From assembly GCA_963830545.1 (NCBI GenBank), contig CAWHMK010000001.1, forward strand, positions 1,984,001 to 2,048,000: DNA of 64,000 nucleotides, in the 5' to 3' direction. The translations under genes and the position numbers were made by a program. The DNA is from DATGJX01 sp963830545 (GTDB taxonomy: Bacteria; Vulcanimicrobiota; Vulcanimicrobiia; Vulcanimicrobiales; Vulcanimicrobiaceae). The notes below the pieces were generated by a model that searched no databases, had not been told where the DNA came from, and saw nothing but the letters and a program-made list of their open reading frames with translations. Of the stretch, positions 1-8,212 are shown one piece after another (within the stretch, counting starts at the first letter, position 1; each line of letters opens with the position of its first letter).

Positions 1-717
1 CGTCGTAGATCACGGTGCCGTTGTCGATGATGACGATCCGCCTGCATAGCCGTTCGACGTCGGCCAAGTCATGCGTCGTGAGAATCACCGTCGTTGCGCG
101 CTCCGCGTTGATATGCCGGACGAACTCACGAATCGCCTCTTTCGCGATCACGTCGAGTCCAATAGTCGGCTCGTCCAGATACACGATGCGCGGATCGTGC
201 AGAAGAGCGGCGGCGAAATCGCCGCGCATGCGCTGGCCCAGCGAGAGTTGCCGCACGGGCGTACGCAAAAACGGCTCCATTTCCAAGATTCGCGTGAACG
301 TGCGCAGGTTCGCGTCGTAGCGTTCGCGGGGAATGCTGTAGATGGCGCGCAGCAGCTCGAACGACTCGAGCAGCGGCAAGTCCCAGTAGAGTCTGACTGC
401 GTTGCCCGAACACGACGCCGATGTTCCGGGCGTTGCGTTTGCGATCGCGATACGGTACGATTCCCGCGACCTCCAGCGTGCCCGACGTCGGCACGAGAAT
501 ACCGGTGAGCATCTTGATCGTCGTCGACTTGCCTGCGCCGTTGGGACCGATGTACCCGACCAGTTCGCCTGCTTCCACGTCGATGTCCACGTCGCGCACG
601 GCCGGCTTTTCTTCGTACACTGCGCGAAAACAGCGTGCGCAGCGCTCCGGCTGCGCCCGGCATGCGCTTGACGGTGCGAAAGACCTTTCGCAACGCCCGC
701 GTCCGGATGATCGGCAT
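1..717 (-). CDS. ABC transporter ATP-binding protein (ABC-2 export type), partial, two frame breaks
   Basis: This is the N-terminal part of an ATPase that energises an ABC-2 type exporter; it runs off the left edge. The start is the ATG at 717 (MPIIRTRALRKVF), preceded by an AGAGGGG ribosome site. The Walker A motif GPNGAGKST, a Q-loop region (VVFGQRSQ), a signature-like segment (LSLGQRMRGDFAAALL) and Walker B (IVYLDEP) with a following TTHD switch histidine can all be read, but only by changing frame twice, near 640 and near 385. Both changes leave conserved sequence on either side, so they are probably sequencing indels. The YxxxxPAVRDVDIDVEAGE opening resembles daunorubicin/NatA-type exporter ATPases. 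The membrane partner should lie beyond the left edge; the substrate is unknown. Confidence 0.8.
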
Positions 718-770
718 GCGCCCCTCTTTCACCGAGGCCTTCGGCGGCCCTCGGAGGGAATAGAGCACTC

Positions 771-1373
771 GTGGTCATCACGATTTCCAACCGCTACGGC
801 TGCGGTGCCATAGCGGTAGCACATCTCGCTGCCGAACGGCTTGCTTACGACTTCGTGGACCAGCAGCTTCCCGTGGTCGTCGCCAAACGTCTGATGACCT
901 CGCCCGTAGCAGTCGAATCGGCCGAAGCCGCGGGGAAAACGATGAGCGAGCGGATGTTGCGCGCGCTCGAATCCGGCACGCCCGAATTGCGTGGCCAGCC
1001 GGGTCCGTCGTTCGATCAAGAATGCCTGCGCGAAGTGCAGGAAGCGGTGCGCGACTACGCCGCCCGTGGGAACGCGGTCATCGTCGGACGCGGAGGAAAC
1101 GCGATCCTCGGCCGGCGGCCGGATGTTCTGCGCGTCTTCATGTACGCTCCGAGGAACTGGCGGATTCACCACATCATGGACGGTCACGGCGTGAGCGAGA
1201 AGACCGCGGCCGGAGAGGTCGACCGCATCGATCGCGCACGTGCGGAGTACATGCGCGTGTATCACGGCGTCAGCTGGACCGACCCGGAGAATTACGATCT
1301 CTGCATCGACACCTCTGACTTCGGCGCACAGGGAACCGCCGAGATCATCGTGCGCGCCGCCGGGGCGCGATGA
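771..1373 (+). CDS. Cytidylate kinase-like family protein
   Basis: A 200-residue P-loop protein of the cytidylate-kinase-like family. It opens with VVITISNRYGCGAIAVA, the same arrangement as the ISRxYGSGG nucleotide loop of the family, and has a mid-protein VIVGRGGNAIL strand-loop and a charged C-terminal lid region rich in Arg. These proteins are cytosolic and presumed to phosphorylate a nucleotide or small molecule; the true substrate is unknown for most members. The start is a GTG at 771. The gene is divergent from the ABC ATPase, and its TGA stop overlaps the ATG of the MFS gene (ATGA), so the two are translationally coupled. It could also be an uncharacterised small-molecule kinase serving the transporter. 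Confidence 0.7.
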   Translation: MVITISNRYGCGAIAVAHLAAERLAYDFVDQQLPVVVAKRLMTSPVAVESAEAAGKTMSERMLRALESGTPELRGQPGPSFDQECLREVQEAVRDYAARGNAVIVGRGGNAILGRRPDVLRVFMYAPRNWRIHHIMDGHGVSEKTAAGEVDRIDRARAEYMRVYHGVSWTDPENYDLCIDTSDFGAQGTAEIIVRAAGAR

Positions 1374-2614
1374 TCGAACGCTCGCTGCCCCGGCGCCAGA
1401 TTTCGATCTTTGCTTCGCTTCGCTTTCACGATTTCCGTTTGCTGTGGTTCGGGCTGATGATCTCCAATCTCGGATCGTGGATGCAGCTCACCGCGACCGG
1501 GTATTACATCGCGAAATTAGCCGTCGATCCGCACACCGCAGCACTTTATCTGGGCTTTCAGGGATTGGCTCGCGCCATACCGGTGCTGCTGCTCTCGCCG
1601 GTTGCCGGACTGGTTGCCGACACGTGGCCGCGCAAGCGTACTCTGTATTGCACGAATACGATTATGGCGTTGCTCGCGCTGATTTTGGCCATCTTCACTT
1701 CGCTTGGGTGGATGAACATCGTCGGCCTCATCCTGATCAACTCGGCAAACTCCGCGGCAATGTCGTTCGATTCGCCGGCGAGGCAGAGCTGGGTGCCGCT
1801 CATGGTTCCGCGCGAATATATCGGCAACGCGATCGGTCTGAATTCGGTGGCGTTCAACGCTCCCGCGGTAATCGGCCCGGCAGTGGCGGGCATTCTCATC
1901 GCGTCGATCGGAATCGCCGGTTCGTTCTACGTCAACGCCGTTGCAACGATGGCCGTGGTCGTTGCGCTGACCTTCATGCAGCCGGCGCCGGCGAGCACCT
2001 CCACGCAGAACGAGCCGTTCCTGCGCTCGATCGCGCAGGGGTTGCGTTTCCTGTTCGGCCACAAGATTCTGGGCGCGGTCATTACGGTGTTCGTCGTGAC
2101 GGCGTTGCTCGTGCGTCCTTACAGTACGCTGCTGCCGGCTTTCATCGTCAACACGCTGCACGCAAACGCGCAGGGGCTCGGGATCGCGATCGCTGCGACG
2201 GGTATCGGCGGCTTCGCAGGCGCACTGCTGACCGCGTACTTCGGCACGCGGGAACGCCGCGGCGTCGTCTGGGCCGTGTCGGCCATGGTGATGTCGCTGG
2301 GCGTGCTCTCACTGGGCTTCATCTGGAATCTCTGGATAACGCTGCCGGCGCTTTTCGTGATCGGAACCGCGACGCTCACCTTCCTGGGCACCTCCAACAC
2401 GCTCATCCAGACGCTCTCGCCCGACGAAGTGCGCGGCCGCGCAATCTCGGTCTACACGATGGTCGCGCTGGGCATCGTGCCCGGCGGCGCGCTCATCATC
2501 GGCGCACTCGGGTCCGTGTTGAACCTGCATCGCGCGTTTCTCATCGTGGGCGCAGTCTGCGGGGCGGTCACGCTGTGGCTTTGGCTCATCCGTCCGGTCT
2601 TGCGCACCGTCTGA
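1370..2614 (+). CDS. MFS transporter, EntS/DHA3-like
   Basis: A 414-residue major facilitator with about twelve hydrophobic segments, probably an inner-membrane drug/H+ or siderophore-type exporter. The cytoplasmic motif between TM2 and TM3 reads GLVADTWPRKRTL (about residues 81-93), a good match to the family motif A. The N-terminus (FHDFRLLWFGLMISNLGSWMQ) is typical of the EntS/YfiS-like branch. The start ATG overlaps the stop of the upstream kinase-like gene by four bases, so they form one operon. The stop at 2614 is followed by the gene-free stretch with structured elements. No substrate can be inferred. Confidence 0.8.
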   Translation: MIERSLPRRQISIFASLRFHDFRLLWFGLMISNLGSWMQLTATGYYIAKLAVDPHTAALYLGFQGLARAIPVLLLSPVAGLVADTWPRKRTLYCTNTIMALLALILAIFTSLGWMNIVGLILINSANSAAMSFDSPARQSWVPLMVPREYIGNAIGLNSVAFNAPAVIGPAVAGILIASIGIAGSFYVNAVATMAVVVALTFMQPAPASTSTQNEPFLRSIAQGLRFLFGHKILGAVITVFVVTALLVRPYSTLLPAFIVNTLHANAQGLGIAIAATGIGGFAGALLTAYFGTRERRGVVWAVSAMVMSLGVLSLGFIWNLWITLPALFVIGTATLTFLGTSNTLIQTLSPDEVRGRAISVYTMVALGIVPGGALIIGALGSVLNLHRAFLIVGAVCGAVTLWLWLIRPVLRTV

Positions 2615-2660
2615 TTTAGTTCGCTCGCATCGCAAATGCTGAGCATATTCGCACGACGTT

Positions 2661-2822
2661 GCGGACGGACGGCACGTCTTCCCAGCGCACCGTTCAGAAA
2701 TTTCCATCCTTGGAAATTTCTTACTCGCTCCGCTTTTCCGGAAGAACGAAGTTCGGAAGAAAACATCCTGTTTTGTCCGGAAAAGTCGGAGCGTGCGCCG
2801 GGAAGACGTGCCGTCCATCCGC
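2661..2822 (+). ncRNA. Structured element copy A (multi-helix, unknown class)
   Basis: Nested inverted repeats predict a branched fold. The outer helix pairs 2667-2683 with 2800-2816 perfectly over 17 bp and extends to about 2661/2822 with one mismatch. Inside it are a hairpin with stem 2697-2706/2711-2720 and loop TCCT; a long helix 2727-2741/2777-2792; a small GAAC/GTTC hairpin at 2744-2754; and a terminal hairpin AAAAC-ATCCT-GTTTT at 2761-2774. A second copy lies on the other strand at 2887-3036, with base changes in paired positions that keep pairing. No open reading frame of interest crosses it. It could be a structured RNA, or a DNA element recognised as a hairpin (for example a HUH-type mobile-element end). 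No transposase is nearby. Transcription is not shown, so the ncRNA label is a working choice. Confidence 0.6.
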
Positions 2823-2886
2823 CCAGCGCAAGCAGCGCGTCGACCGCACGGATTCGCGTTATTTTATTGGAGTTTTCGCTCGGCGG

Positions 2887-3036
2887 GATAGGAACGTCTG
2901 TTTCGGGCACGCTCGGACTTTTTCGAGCTCGACAGGACGTCGACTTCAAAACTTCGTTCTCTCGAAAAAGACGAGCGAGTAGGAAATTTCCAGGGATGGA
3001 AATTTCTGAATGGTGACGGAAACAGACGTTCCCATC
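2887..3036 (-). ncRNA. Structured element copy B (inverted relative to copy A)
   Basis: Read on the minus strand it repeats the plan of copy A. The outer helix is 3019-3032 with 2891-2904 (14 bp perfect). The first hairpin has a stem identical to copy A (2983-2992/2997-3006) with loop TCCC instead of TCCT. The second helix pairs 2961-2972 with 2916-2927, reading CTTTTTCGAG/CTCGAAAAAG where copy A has CTTTTCCGG/CCGGAAAAG. The terminal hairpin is TCGAC-GTCCT-GTCGA where copy A has AAAAC-ATCCT-GTTTT. Loops and linkers (TTCAGAAATTTCCATCC, TACTCGCTC, AGAACGAAGTT, AGCGTGC) are conserved. About 65 bp separate the two copies. Confidence 0.6.
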
Positions 3037-3044
3037 ACGACGAT

Positions 3045-3100
3045 AAAAAAAAAGCGCGCCGTGTGAGCGACGCGCTGCATAAAAAACGCCGGAGCGTTTA
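3045..3100 (-). terminator. Two tandem intrinsic terminators of the histone-like gene
   Basis: Immediately after the stop of the minus-strand lysine-rich gene, the hairpin AAACGC-CGGA-GCGTTT (3084-3099) runs into a T tract on the minus strand. A second hairpin, AGCGCG/CGCGCT (3053-3058/3071-3076), is followed on the minus strand by nine T residues (3045-3053). Two strong terminators in a row suggest a highly transcribed gene. Confidence 0.75.
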
Positions 3101-3101
3101 T

Positions 3102-3439
3102 TTAGGCGGCGGCTGCAGCCTTCTTCCGGCGGGAGGTTTTGCGGCGGCGCGTCGTCGCCTTACGTGTGGTCTTGCGAGGCTGCTTTGCGGCGCGTAAGCT
3201 TTTTTACGGCCCGTGCTCTTCTTGCGTCCAGCAGCTTTCTTGCGGCCTCCGGCTTTCTTGCGGCCTCCGGCTTTCTTGCGGCCTCCGGCCTTCTTGCGTC
3301 CGGCTTTCTTGCGGCCTCCGGCTTTGCGCGTGCTCTTGCGGCGCGGCGCGGCCGACTTCTTCGCAGCGCGCTTGCGTCGCGGAGCCGCTTTCTTTGCAGC
3401 GGCTTTCGGTGCCGCCTTCTTCGTACGTTTGACTGCCAT
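3102..3439 (-). CDS. Histone H1-like lysine/alanine-rich DNA-binding protein, one frame break
   Basis: A small, very basic protein beginning MAVKRTKKAAPKAAAKKAA and containing tandem GGRKKA repeats, as in bacterial histone H1-like and HU-tail proteins that coat or compact DNA. The frame as sequenced gives a poor C-terminus (AYAPQSSLARPH) and stops at 3098. Adding one base to the A-run on the minus strand (T tract 3200-3205) instead gives KKSLRAAKQPRKTTRKATTR and KKAAAAA, ending at 3102, which fits the composition far better. I therefore take the run as a homopolymer error. There is no globular domain; the whole protein is tail-like. It has its own tandem terminators and is not part of an operon. 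Confidence 0.75.
3239..3326. repeat. 18-bp coding tandem repeat (GGRKKA codons)
   Basis: The 18-bp unit CTTGCGGCCTCCGGCTTT recurs at 3239, 3257, 3275 (one base change) and 3309, with a 15-bp shortened unit between the last two. On the minus strand each unit encodes GGRKKA-type residues of the histone-like protein. Such repeats are prone to length change by slippage. Confidence 0.8.
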
Positions 3440-3553
3440 TTTCTAGCTCGTCATCCTTTCTCCGGCTGCAAAGCAACCAGGGTTGTTGACTATGTTATAC
3501 ACAATTACCGGCGTAAACGCAAATTTTCGTGCTTGAACGATGAAGTGAGGACG

Positions 3554-4345
3554 ATGCGCGTAGCAGTAGACGATGCGGCGATCGATGTTTTAACAGAAGG
3601 ATCCGGCGAAGCGATCGTGCTGATCCATGGCTTTCCGCTGACGCGCGACATCTGGGACATGCAGGCCGCTAAGCTCGCGTCCCGCATGCGCGTCATCCGT
3701 CCTGATCTGCGCGGCATGGGACGTTCGAGCGTTGCCGACGGTCCGTATTTGATGGAAACGCTGGCGGGCGACATCGCTGCGGTGCTCGATGCGATTGGAG
3801 TCGAACGCGCGGTCATCGCCGGTCACTCGGCCGGCGGATATGTGGCGATGGCGTTTTGCCGGATGTACGCTGAACGCGTAACTCGCCTCGCGCTGGTCTG
3901 CAGCAAACTCGCCGCAGATAGCCGCGCTGCGGCGAAAGCTCGCGAAGAACTTGCCGATCGCGCCGAGCGCGGCAACACCATCGAGCCGGTCGTAGACGCG
4001 TACGTTCCGCGTCTCTTTGCACCGTCTTTATTGGAAAAACGCTCGCCGGTGATCGATCGAGCGCGAACGATCGCGCGCGGGATTTCACCGATTGGAGCGG
4101 CCGCGATGCTGCGCGGCATGGCGCAACGCGTCGACGCATACGACATCGCCCGGGAGCTCTCGATGCCGGTGCTGATCGTCGCCGGCGCGTCCGATCAGGT
4201 CGTCGGGCTGCCGGAGGCCGACCAAATGCGCAGTGCGTTTCCCAGTGCCGAACTCCATGTGTTCGGCCGCAGCGGACACGTGCCGATGCTGGAGGAGCCC
4301 GAAGCGCTCGGCGACCTCCTGCTTACGTTCGCGCGCGGCGCGTAA
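3554..4345 (+). CDS. Alpha/beta hydrolase
   Basis: A 263-residue cytosolic alpha/beta hydrolase. The oxyanion-hole motif LIHGFPLTRDIW (about residues 23-34), the nucleophile elbow GHSAGG, the acid in VAGASDQVV and the catalytic histidine in GRSGHVPMLEEP are all present and correctly ordered. The start at 3554 is chosen because GTGAGG stands five bases upstream and the protein then begins directly with a normal first strand; the open frame extends further upstream only as antisense of the histone-like gene. The sequence fits the broad 3-oxoadipate enol-lactonase/haloperoxidase-like class. The enol-lactonase role is tempting given the aromatic genes at 11-22 kb but is not supported by specific residues. 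Confidence 0.8.
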   Translation: MRVAVDDAAIDVLTEGSGEAIVLIHGFPLTRDIWDMQAAKLASRMRVIRPDLRGMGRSSVADGPYLMETLAGDIAAVLDAIGVERAVIAGHSAGGYVAMAFCRMYAERVTRLALVCSKLAADSRAAAKAREELADRAERGNTIEPVVDAYVPRLFAPSLLEKRSPVIDRARTIARGISPIGAAAMLRGMAQRVDAYDIARELSMPVLIVAGASDQVVGLPEADQMRSAFPSAELHVFGRSGHVPMLEEPEALGDLLLTFARGA

Positions 4346-4490
4346 ACAGGTTTATAAGGAAGAGCGCGCCTATGATGACGGCGCCGGCGATTGCCGCCGT
4401 GATCAGCAACGGGATGACGAAGTGCAGGATGGCCAGCACCACCAGAACGATGGCGATGACCACGACGATGCGCAGATAGGTGTTCAGCAT
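4323..4490 (-). CDS. Small membrane protein, 55 aa
   Basis: A short gene: MLNTYLRIVVVIAIVLVVLA at the start, then a second hydrophobic segment and a basic RRART tail, giving two closely spaced membrane helices. A GGAG and a GAGG lie just upstream of the ATG at 4490. The 3' end overlaps the end of the convergent hydrolase gene by 23 bp. It resembles the very common short two-helix proteins of unknown role. I do not recognise a family. Confidence 0.6.
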   Translation of the reverse strand: MLNTYLRIVVVIAIVLVVLAILHFVIPLLITAAIAGAVIIGALFLINLFTRRART

Positions 4491-4588
4491 GCCTCGGGGC
4501 TCCTTCGAAACTCGAATTTCTTACCGTATGTACCGATAGGATCTGTGCGGGTTTCGGGCCATTTCGGCCGCGCCCGCAGGAGGCAACC

Positions 4589-4747
4589 ATGGATGTCGGT
4601 GCGATTGCAGGCAGCATGGCGCTCTCGTCCACGGCATCTCAGGTGACGTTGGGCGTCATGAAAGATGCTCAAAATCTCGAAAAAGATCTCGCCGCCCGGC
4701 TTTTCGGTTCGGTGGGAATCGGGAATGGCGTGGACGCGTACGCGTAA
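4589..4747 (+). CDS. YjfB-like putative motility protein, 52 aa
   Basis: A 52-residue protein (MDVGAIAGSMALSSTASQ, then VTLGVMKDAQNLEKDLAARL) with the layout of the YjfB family: a short helix rich in Ala/Ser/Met followed by VxxxVMKxAxxxxxxxxxxLL. A textbook AGGAGG sits seven bases before the ATG. YjfB-like genes usually lie near flagellar or chemotaxis genes, but none are in this window, and the family function is unknown. A strong hairpin follows 30 bases after the stop, so it is a single-gene unit. Confidence 0.6.
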   Translation: MDVGAIAGSMALSSTASQVTLGVMKDAQNLEKDLAARLFGSVGIGNGVDAYA

Positions 4748-4776
4748 CTGCTGCAAACCCTGACAAGCCGTCTCGT

Positions 4777-4800
4777 GGGGCGTTCCAAGCGGAACGCCCC
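4777..4800 (+). terminator. Perfect 10-bp hairpin after the YjfB-like gene
   Basis: GGGGCGTTCC and GGAACGCCCC (4777-4786/4791-4800) form a perfect stem with loop AAGC. The T content downstream is weak (TCGGCTTTCG), so it is a plausible but not classical terminator. It ends 30 bases before the Lhr start. Confidence 0.55.
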
Positions 4801-4830
4801 TCGGCTTTCGTCGAACGTCTGTTCGGCTAC

Positions 4831-7432
4831 ATGGATCCGATTTTCGAAGCCTTGCACGCAGATCTCGCAGCGTGGTGCGATTCGCACCTGCGCGAACCCA
4901 CGCTGCCGCAGCGCATGGCTATCCCGCTCGGGTTGGACAAGCGCAACGTGCTCATCTGTTCGCCGACGGGGACCGGTAAGACGCTGGCGGCGTTCTTACC
5001 GGTTGTCTCGCGCTTGGCCCAGCGCCGCGATCGCGACGAACTCTACGCGCGCCCGTTCGTTCTGTACATCTCGCCGCTGCGCGCGCTCGGCTACGACGTC
5101 GAGCACAACATACGCCGTCCGATGCGCGAGATCGGCTTGCTGGAGCGTCCCAATACGGAACGCGCGCGCTTACGCCGCGGACGCATTCGCGAGCAGTACG
5201 CGCGCACCGGCGTGCGCACGGGGGATACGCCGGTGGAAGAGCGGCGGCTCATGCTCTCTCGACCGCCGCACGTCTTGGTGACGACGCCCGAATCGCTTGC
5301 CGTCATGCTCGCAATGGAGTCGTATCGCAAGACGCTTGCCGACGTGGAAACCGTCATCGTCGACGAAGTGCACGCACTTGCGGGGAATAAACGCGGTTCT
5401 CAACTTTCGCTGCTCCTGGAATCTCTCGAAGAGATCGTGCGCGCTCCGTTCAACCGGATCGGCCTCTCCGCAACCATCAGCCCGCTGGATCGCGTCGCGA
5501 AATTTCTGTGCGGTCCGGCGCGCGACTGCGAAATAATCGATGCGCGCGGGCTGCGTTCGGTCGCCATCGACGTCGTGGCGCCGTTCGATGGCGCGATCGC
5601 GCCCCTGGCAAAAGTCGCGCAGACTGCTGCCGATCTGAGCGAGCGCGAGCGCACGACCCTGGTGTTCACGAACGTACGAAGTCAAGCGGAACGCCTGGCG
5701 CACGAAATGGCGCAATACGTCGATCCGAACCACGTGGAAACGGTCGACGCAGAGCACCGCGAGCGGGAATACGATCGGCGCATCGGCGTTCACCATTCGG
5801 CGCTGGAACGCAGCGTTCGGCATCGCGTCGAAGCGGAGCTGCGCGCCGGGAAGCTGCGTACGGTCGTCTGCAGTTCGAGTCTCGAATTGGGAGTTGACAT
5901 CGGGTGCATCGATCGCGTGCTCGTCATCGGGGGCGCCCGCGGAATGACGCCGGCGCTGCAGCGCGTCGGCCGCGCGGGGCATCGCCCCGATGCGGTTGCG
6001 CGCGGAACGATCGTTGCGCAGGATCGTGACGACGTGGTCGAGGCGGCTGCGACGAAACGCTGCATCGCCGACGGCGTTCTCGAAGACGCGGTCATTCCCC
6101 AAGCACCCCTCGACGTACTCGCGCAGTGGCTCGTCGGCAGCGTGTGCTACGACCGGCGGTTAGACGTCAACCAGGCACTTGCCATTGCCCGCCGCGCGTA
6201 CCCGTATGCGGAATTGCAGCGAGACGATCTCGTGCGTTGCGCGCAGTATCTTTCCGGAGGCGGCATCGGGCCGCAGGAGGCGCATGCGCGGCGGATCGGA
6301 TTCGACGGCGATGCACTCTACGGCCTTGGCCGCGAAGCGTGTTCCGCGTTCTTCGAAAACGTCGGTACGATTCCGGATGAGCAGCAAGTGCCGGTTCGAT
6401 TAAAAGGCGCAAACGCGCTCGGACGCGTGGAACAAACTTTCGTCAACGAGTTGCAAGCCGGCGACGTGTTCGTGCTCGGCGGACGGACTTTACGCGTCAA
6501 AGAGATCTCCGCCACGGGCGTCGTCGCGGAACCATTCAACGGACGACCGACCATACCGCAGTGGAGTCTCGCATCTCAAGGGAATACCGCCTGCGCTCGC
6601 GCGCGAGATTCACGTGCTGCGCAACGGCGTGGCGGAGCGTTTGCGCGCGGGAGAACCGCGTCCGGCGCTGGATTGGCTCAGGAAGCGCTATGGGCTGGAA
6701 AGCATCGAGGCCGCGCACGTCGTCCGGTACATCGCTCAGCAGTTGGCCATTTCCGCCGTGCCGTCCGAACATGCGCCGATCGTCGAAATCTATCGTATGG
6801 ATCGCCGGCAAACCGCGGTATTTCATACCGGAGCCGGGCGGCGGATCAACGAAACGCTGGCACGCGTCGCGGGCGCGCGCATCTTCGCGGCGATTCGCGC
6901 AAATACGACACTCACGACGGATGACGGCGGCTTTCTGATCGCACTGCCCGCCGGAAAGCGGTTGCCGGATGCCGTGTGGGCCTCGCTGCTCGGCGCAGCG
7001 GATTTCGACCGGGATCTGCTTGCGGGGCTGCGATCCTCGCATCTGGTGCGAAATCATTTTCGTTACGTCGCTAATACGGGACTGCTGGTCCTGCGGCGCG
7101 CGGGCGGGCGCACCCTGCGACGTGGATCGCTCGCGTGGAACAGTCAAAAAATCTTCGAGCGCGTTTATGCGGTCGATCGCAAATTTCCGTTGCTGCGCGA
7201 AGCATTCCGTACCGTTACGCGCGATCTGCTCGACGCTCCGGGAGCTCGCGCGTACGTGCAGCAGATCTGCGGCGAACCGCGCGTGCTCCATCCTCGCGCT
7301 GCCTCACCGTTCACGTTCGGCATCCTCACGTCCAGCTTCGGCGACTCCGTTATGCTCGACGATCGCGCGGACATGGTGCAGGCCCTGCACGAACGCGTGC
7401 TCGCGCTGCTCGGTGAACCGCTGGCCGTATGA
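4831..7432 (+). CDS. Ligase-associated Lhr-type DEXH-box helicase, one frame break
   Basis: A superfamily-2 helicase of about 866 residues, the usual size of the Lhr-core proteins found with bacterial ATP-dependent ligases in DNA damage repair. Walker A is SPTGTGKT (residues 44-51) and Walker B is VIVDEVHALAG. Motif III reads GLSATISP, followed by the helicase C domain (SSLELGVDIG, then LQRVGRAGHRP with the motif VI arginines) and a winged-helix/Lhr C-terminal region (GVAERLRAGEPRPALDWL onwards). The C-terminal third is in another frame; the break lies near 6565-6575 in the stretch IPQWS and is probably an indel. The TGA stop overlaps the ATG of pdeM, giving a two-gene operon. The ligase and exonuclease partners are at 34.5 and 40 kb. 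Confidence 0.9.
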
Positions 7433-8205
7433 ATTCATCCCCGCGCCCGGCGGCAAGCAGCGTCGAAGTGCTTGAGGGCGTCAGTGCCGTCGCACCCGGT
7501 TTGCTATGGCTGCATTCCTCACGCGTGCTGATTGCCGCGGACGTGCACCTTGCATACGAAGACGTTATCGGCGGAGCGCTGCCGCTCTGGAGCACACCGG
7601 AGATTGCGGCTACGCTGACGATTGCCGCAAGGCGCCTGCAGGCGCGCGAGATCGTGTTGCTCGGCGACGTGATTCACGGAAGCCGCATGAACGAGGGCGC
7701 CGCACGCGCGGTGCGCGCGGCGTTGGACGAGCTGCGAAACATTGCGCAGTTGACGCTCGTCGCGGGAAATCACGAAGGGCGCACGCGAGGAAGCGCAGTG
7801 CTGGGTGAAACGGTCGAATTCGCCGAGCGCGACGGTTGGCTGCTGCTGCATGGAGATCGTGCGGAATGCGCCGGCTCGCTCGATCCGAAACGGTGCATCA
7901 TCGGCCATTTGCATCCGAGTTTACCGCTCGATGGCCCTGCGTCCGCGCCGGCGTTTTTGATCTCGCGAGCGCTCGTCGTCCTGCCGGCGCTTACGCCGTA
8001 TTCGGGCGGCCTAAATGTGTTTTCCGGCGCGTGCGCGCACGCACTGCGTGGGTTCGGCGTTTCAAGAAACGACGTCGAGGTCGTTGCGGTTGCCGGCGAC
8101 GCGCTTTATCCATTCGGTGCGTTGACCTCGCTGGCCGGTATGCTGGAAGCATCATCGCCGCCACGCGAGCGGCATCGCCGGAAATGGCTGCGTCCGGACC
8201 CCTAA
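7429..8205 (+). CDS. pdeM: Ligase-associated metallophosphoesterase PdeM
   Basis: A calcineurin-like phosphoesterase of 258 residues. The metal-binding motifs are in order: ADVHLAYED (D38, H40), LLGDVIHG (D80), VAGNHEG and IIGHLHPS. PdeM proteins are presumed nucleases or phosphodiesterases of the ligase-helicase-exonuclease repair set and act in the cytosol on DNA ends. The start overlaps the helicase stop (ATGA), the usual coupling in this family. The C-terminus is basic (RERHRRKW). Confidence 0.85.
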   Translation: MNSSPRPAASSVEVLEGVSAVAPGLLWLHSSRVLIAADVHLAYEDVIGGALPLWSTPEIAATLTIAARRLQAREIVLLGDVIHGSRMNEGAARAVRAALDELRNIAQLTLVAGNHEGRTRGSAVLGETVEFAERDGWLLLHGDRAECAGSLDPKRCIIGHLHPSLPLDGPASAPAFLISRALVVLPALTPYSGGLNVFSGACAHALRGFGVSRNDVEVVAVAGDALYPFGALTSLAGMLEASSPPRERHRRKWLRPDP

Positions 8206-8212
8206 CGCTGCC

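Noticed and set aside
3239..3326. Tandem 18-bp repeats as a possible CRISPR array
   Set aside because: Units are directly adjacent with no spacers and encode the GGRKKA repeats of the histone-like protein.
3470..3520. A promoter for the alpha/beta hydrolase or histone-like gene in TTGACTATGTTATACACAATT
   Set aside because: A TTGACT and AT-rich hexamers are present, but no pair has acceptable spacing on either strand.
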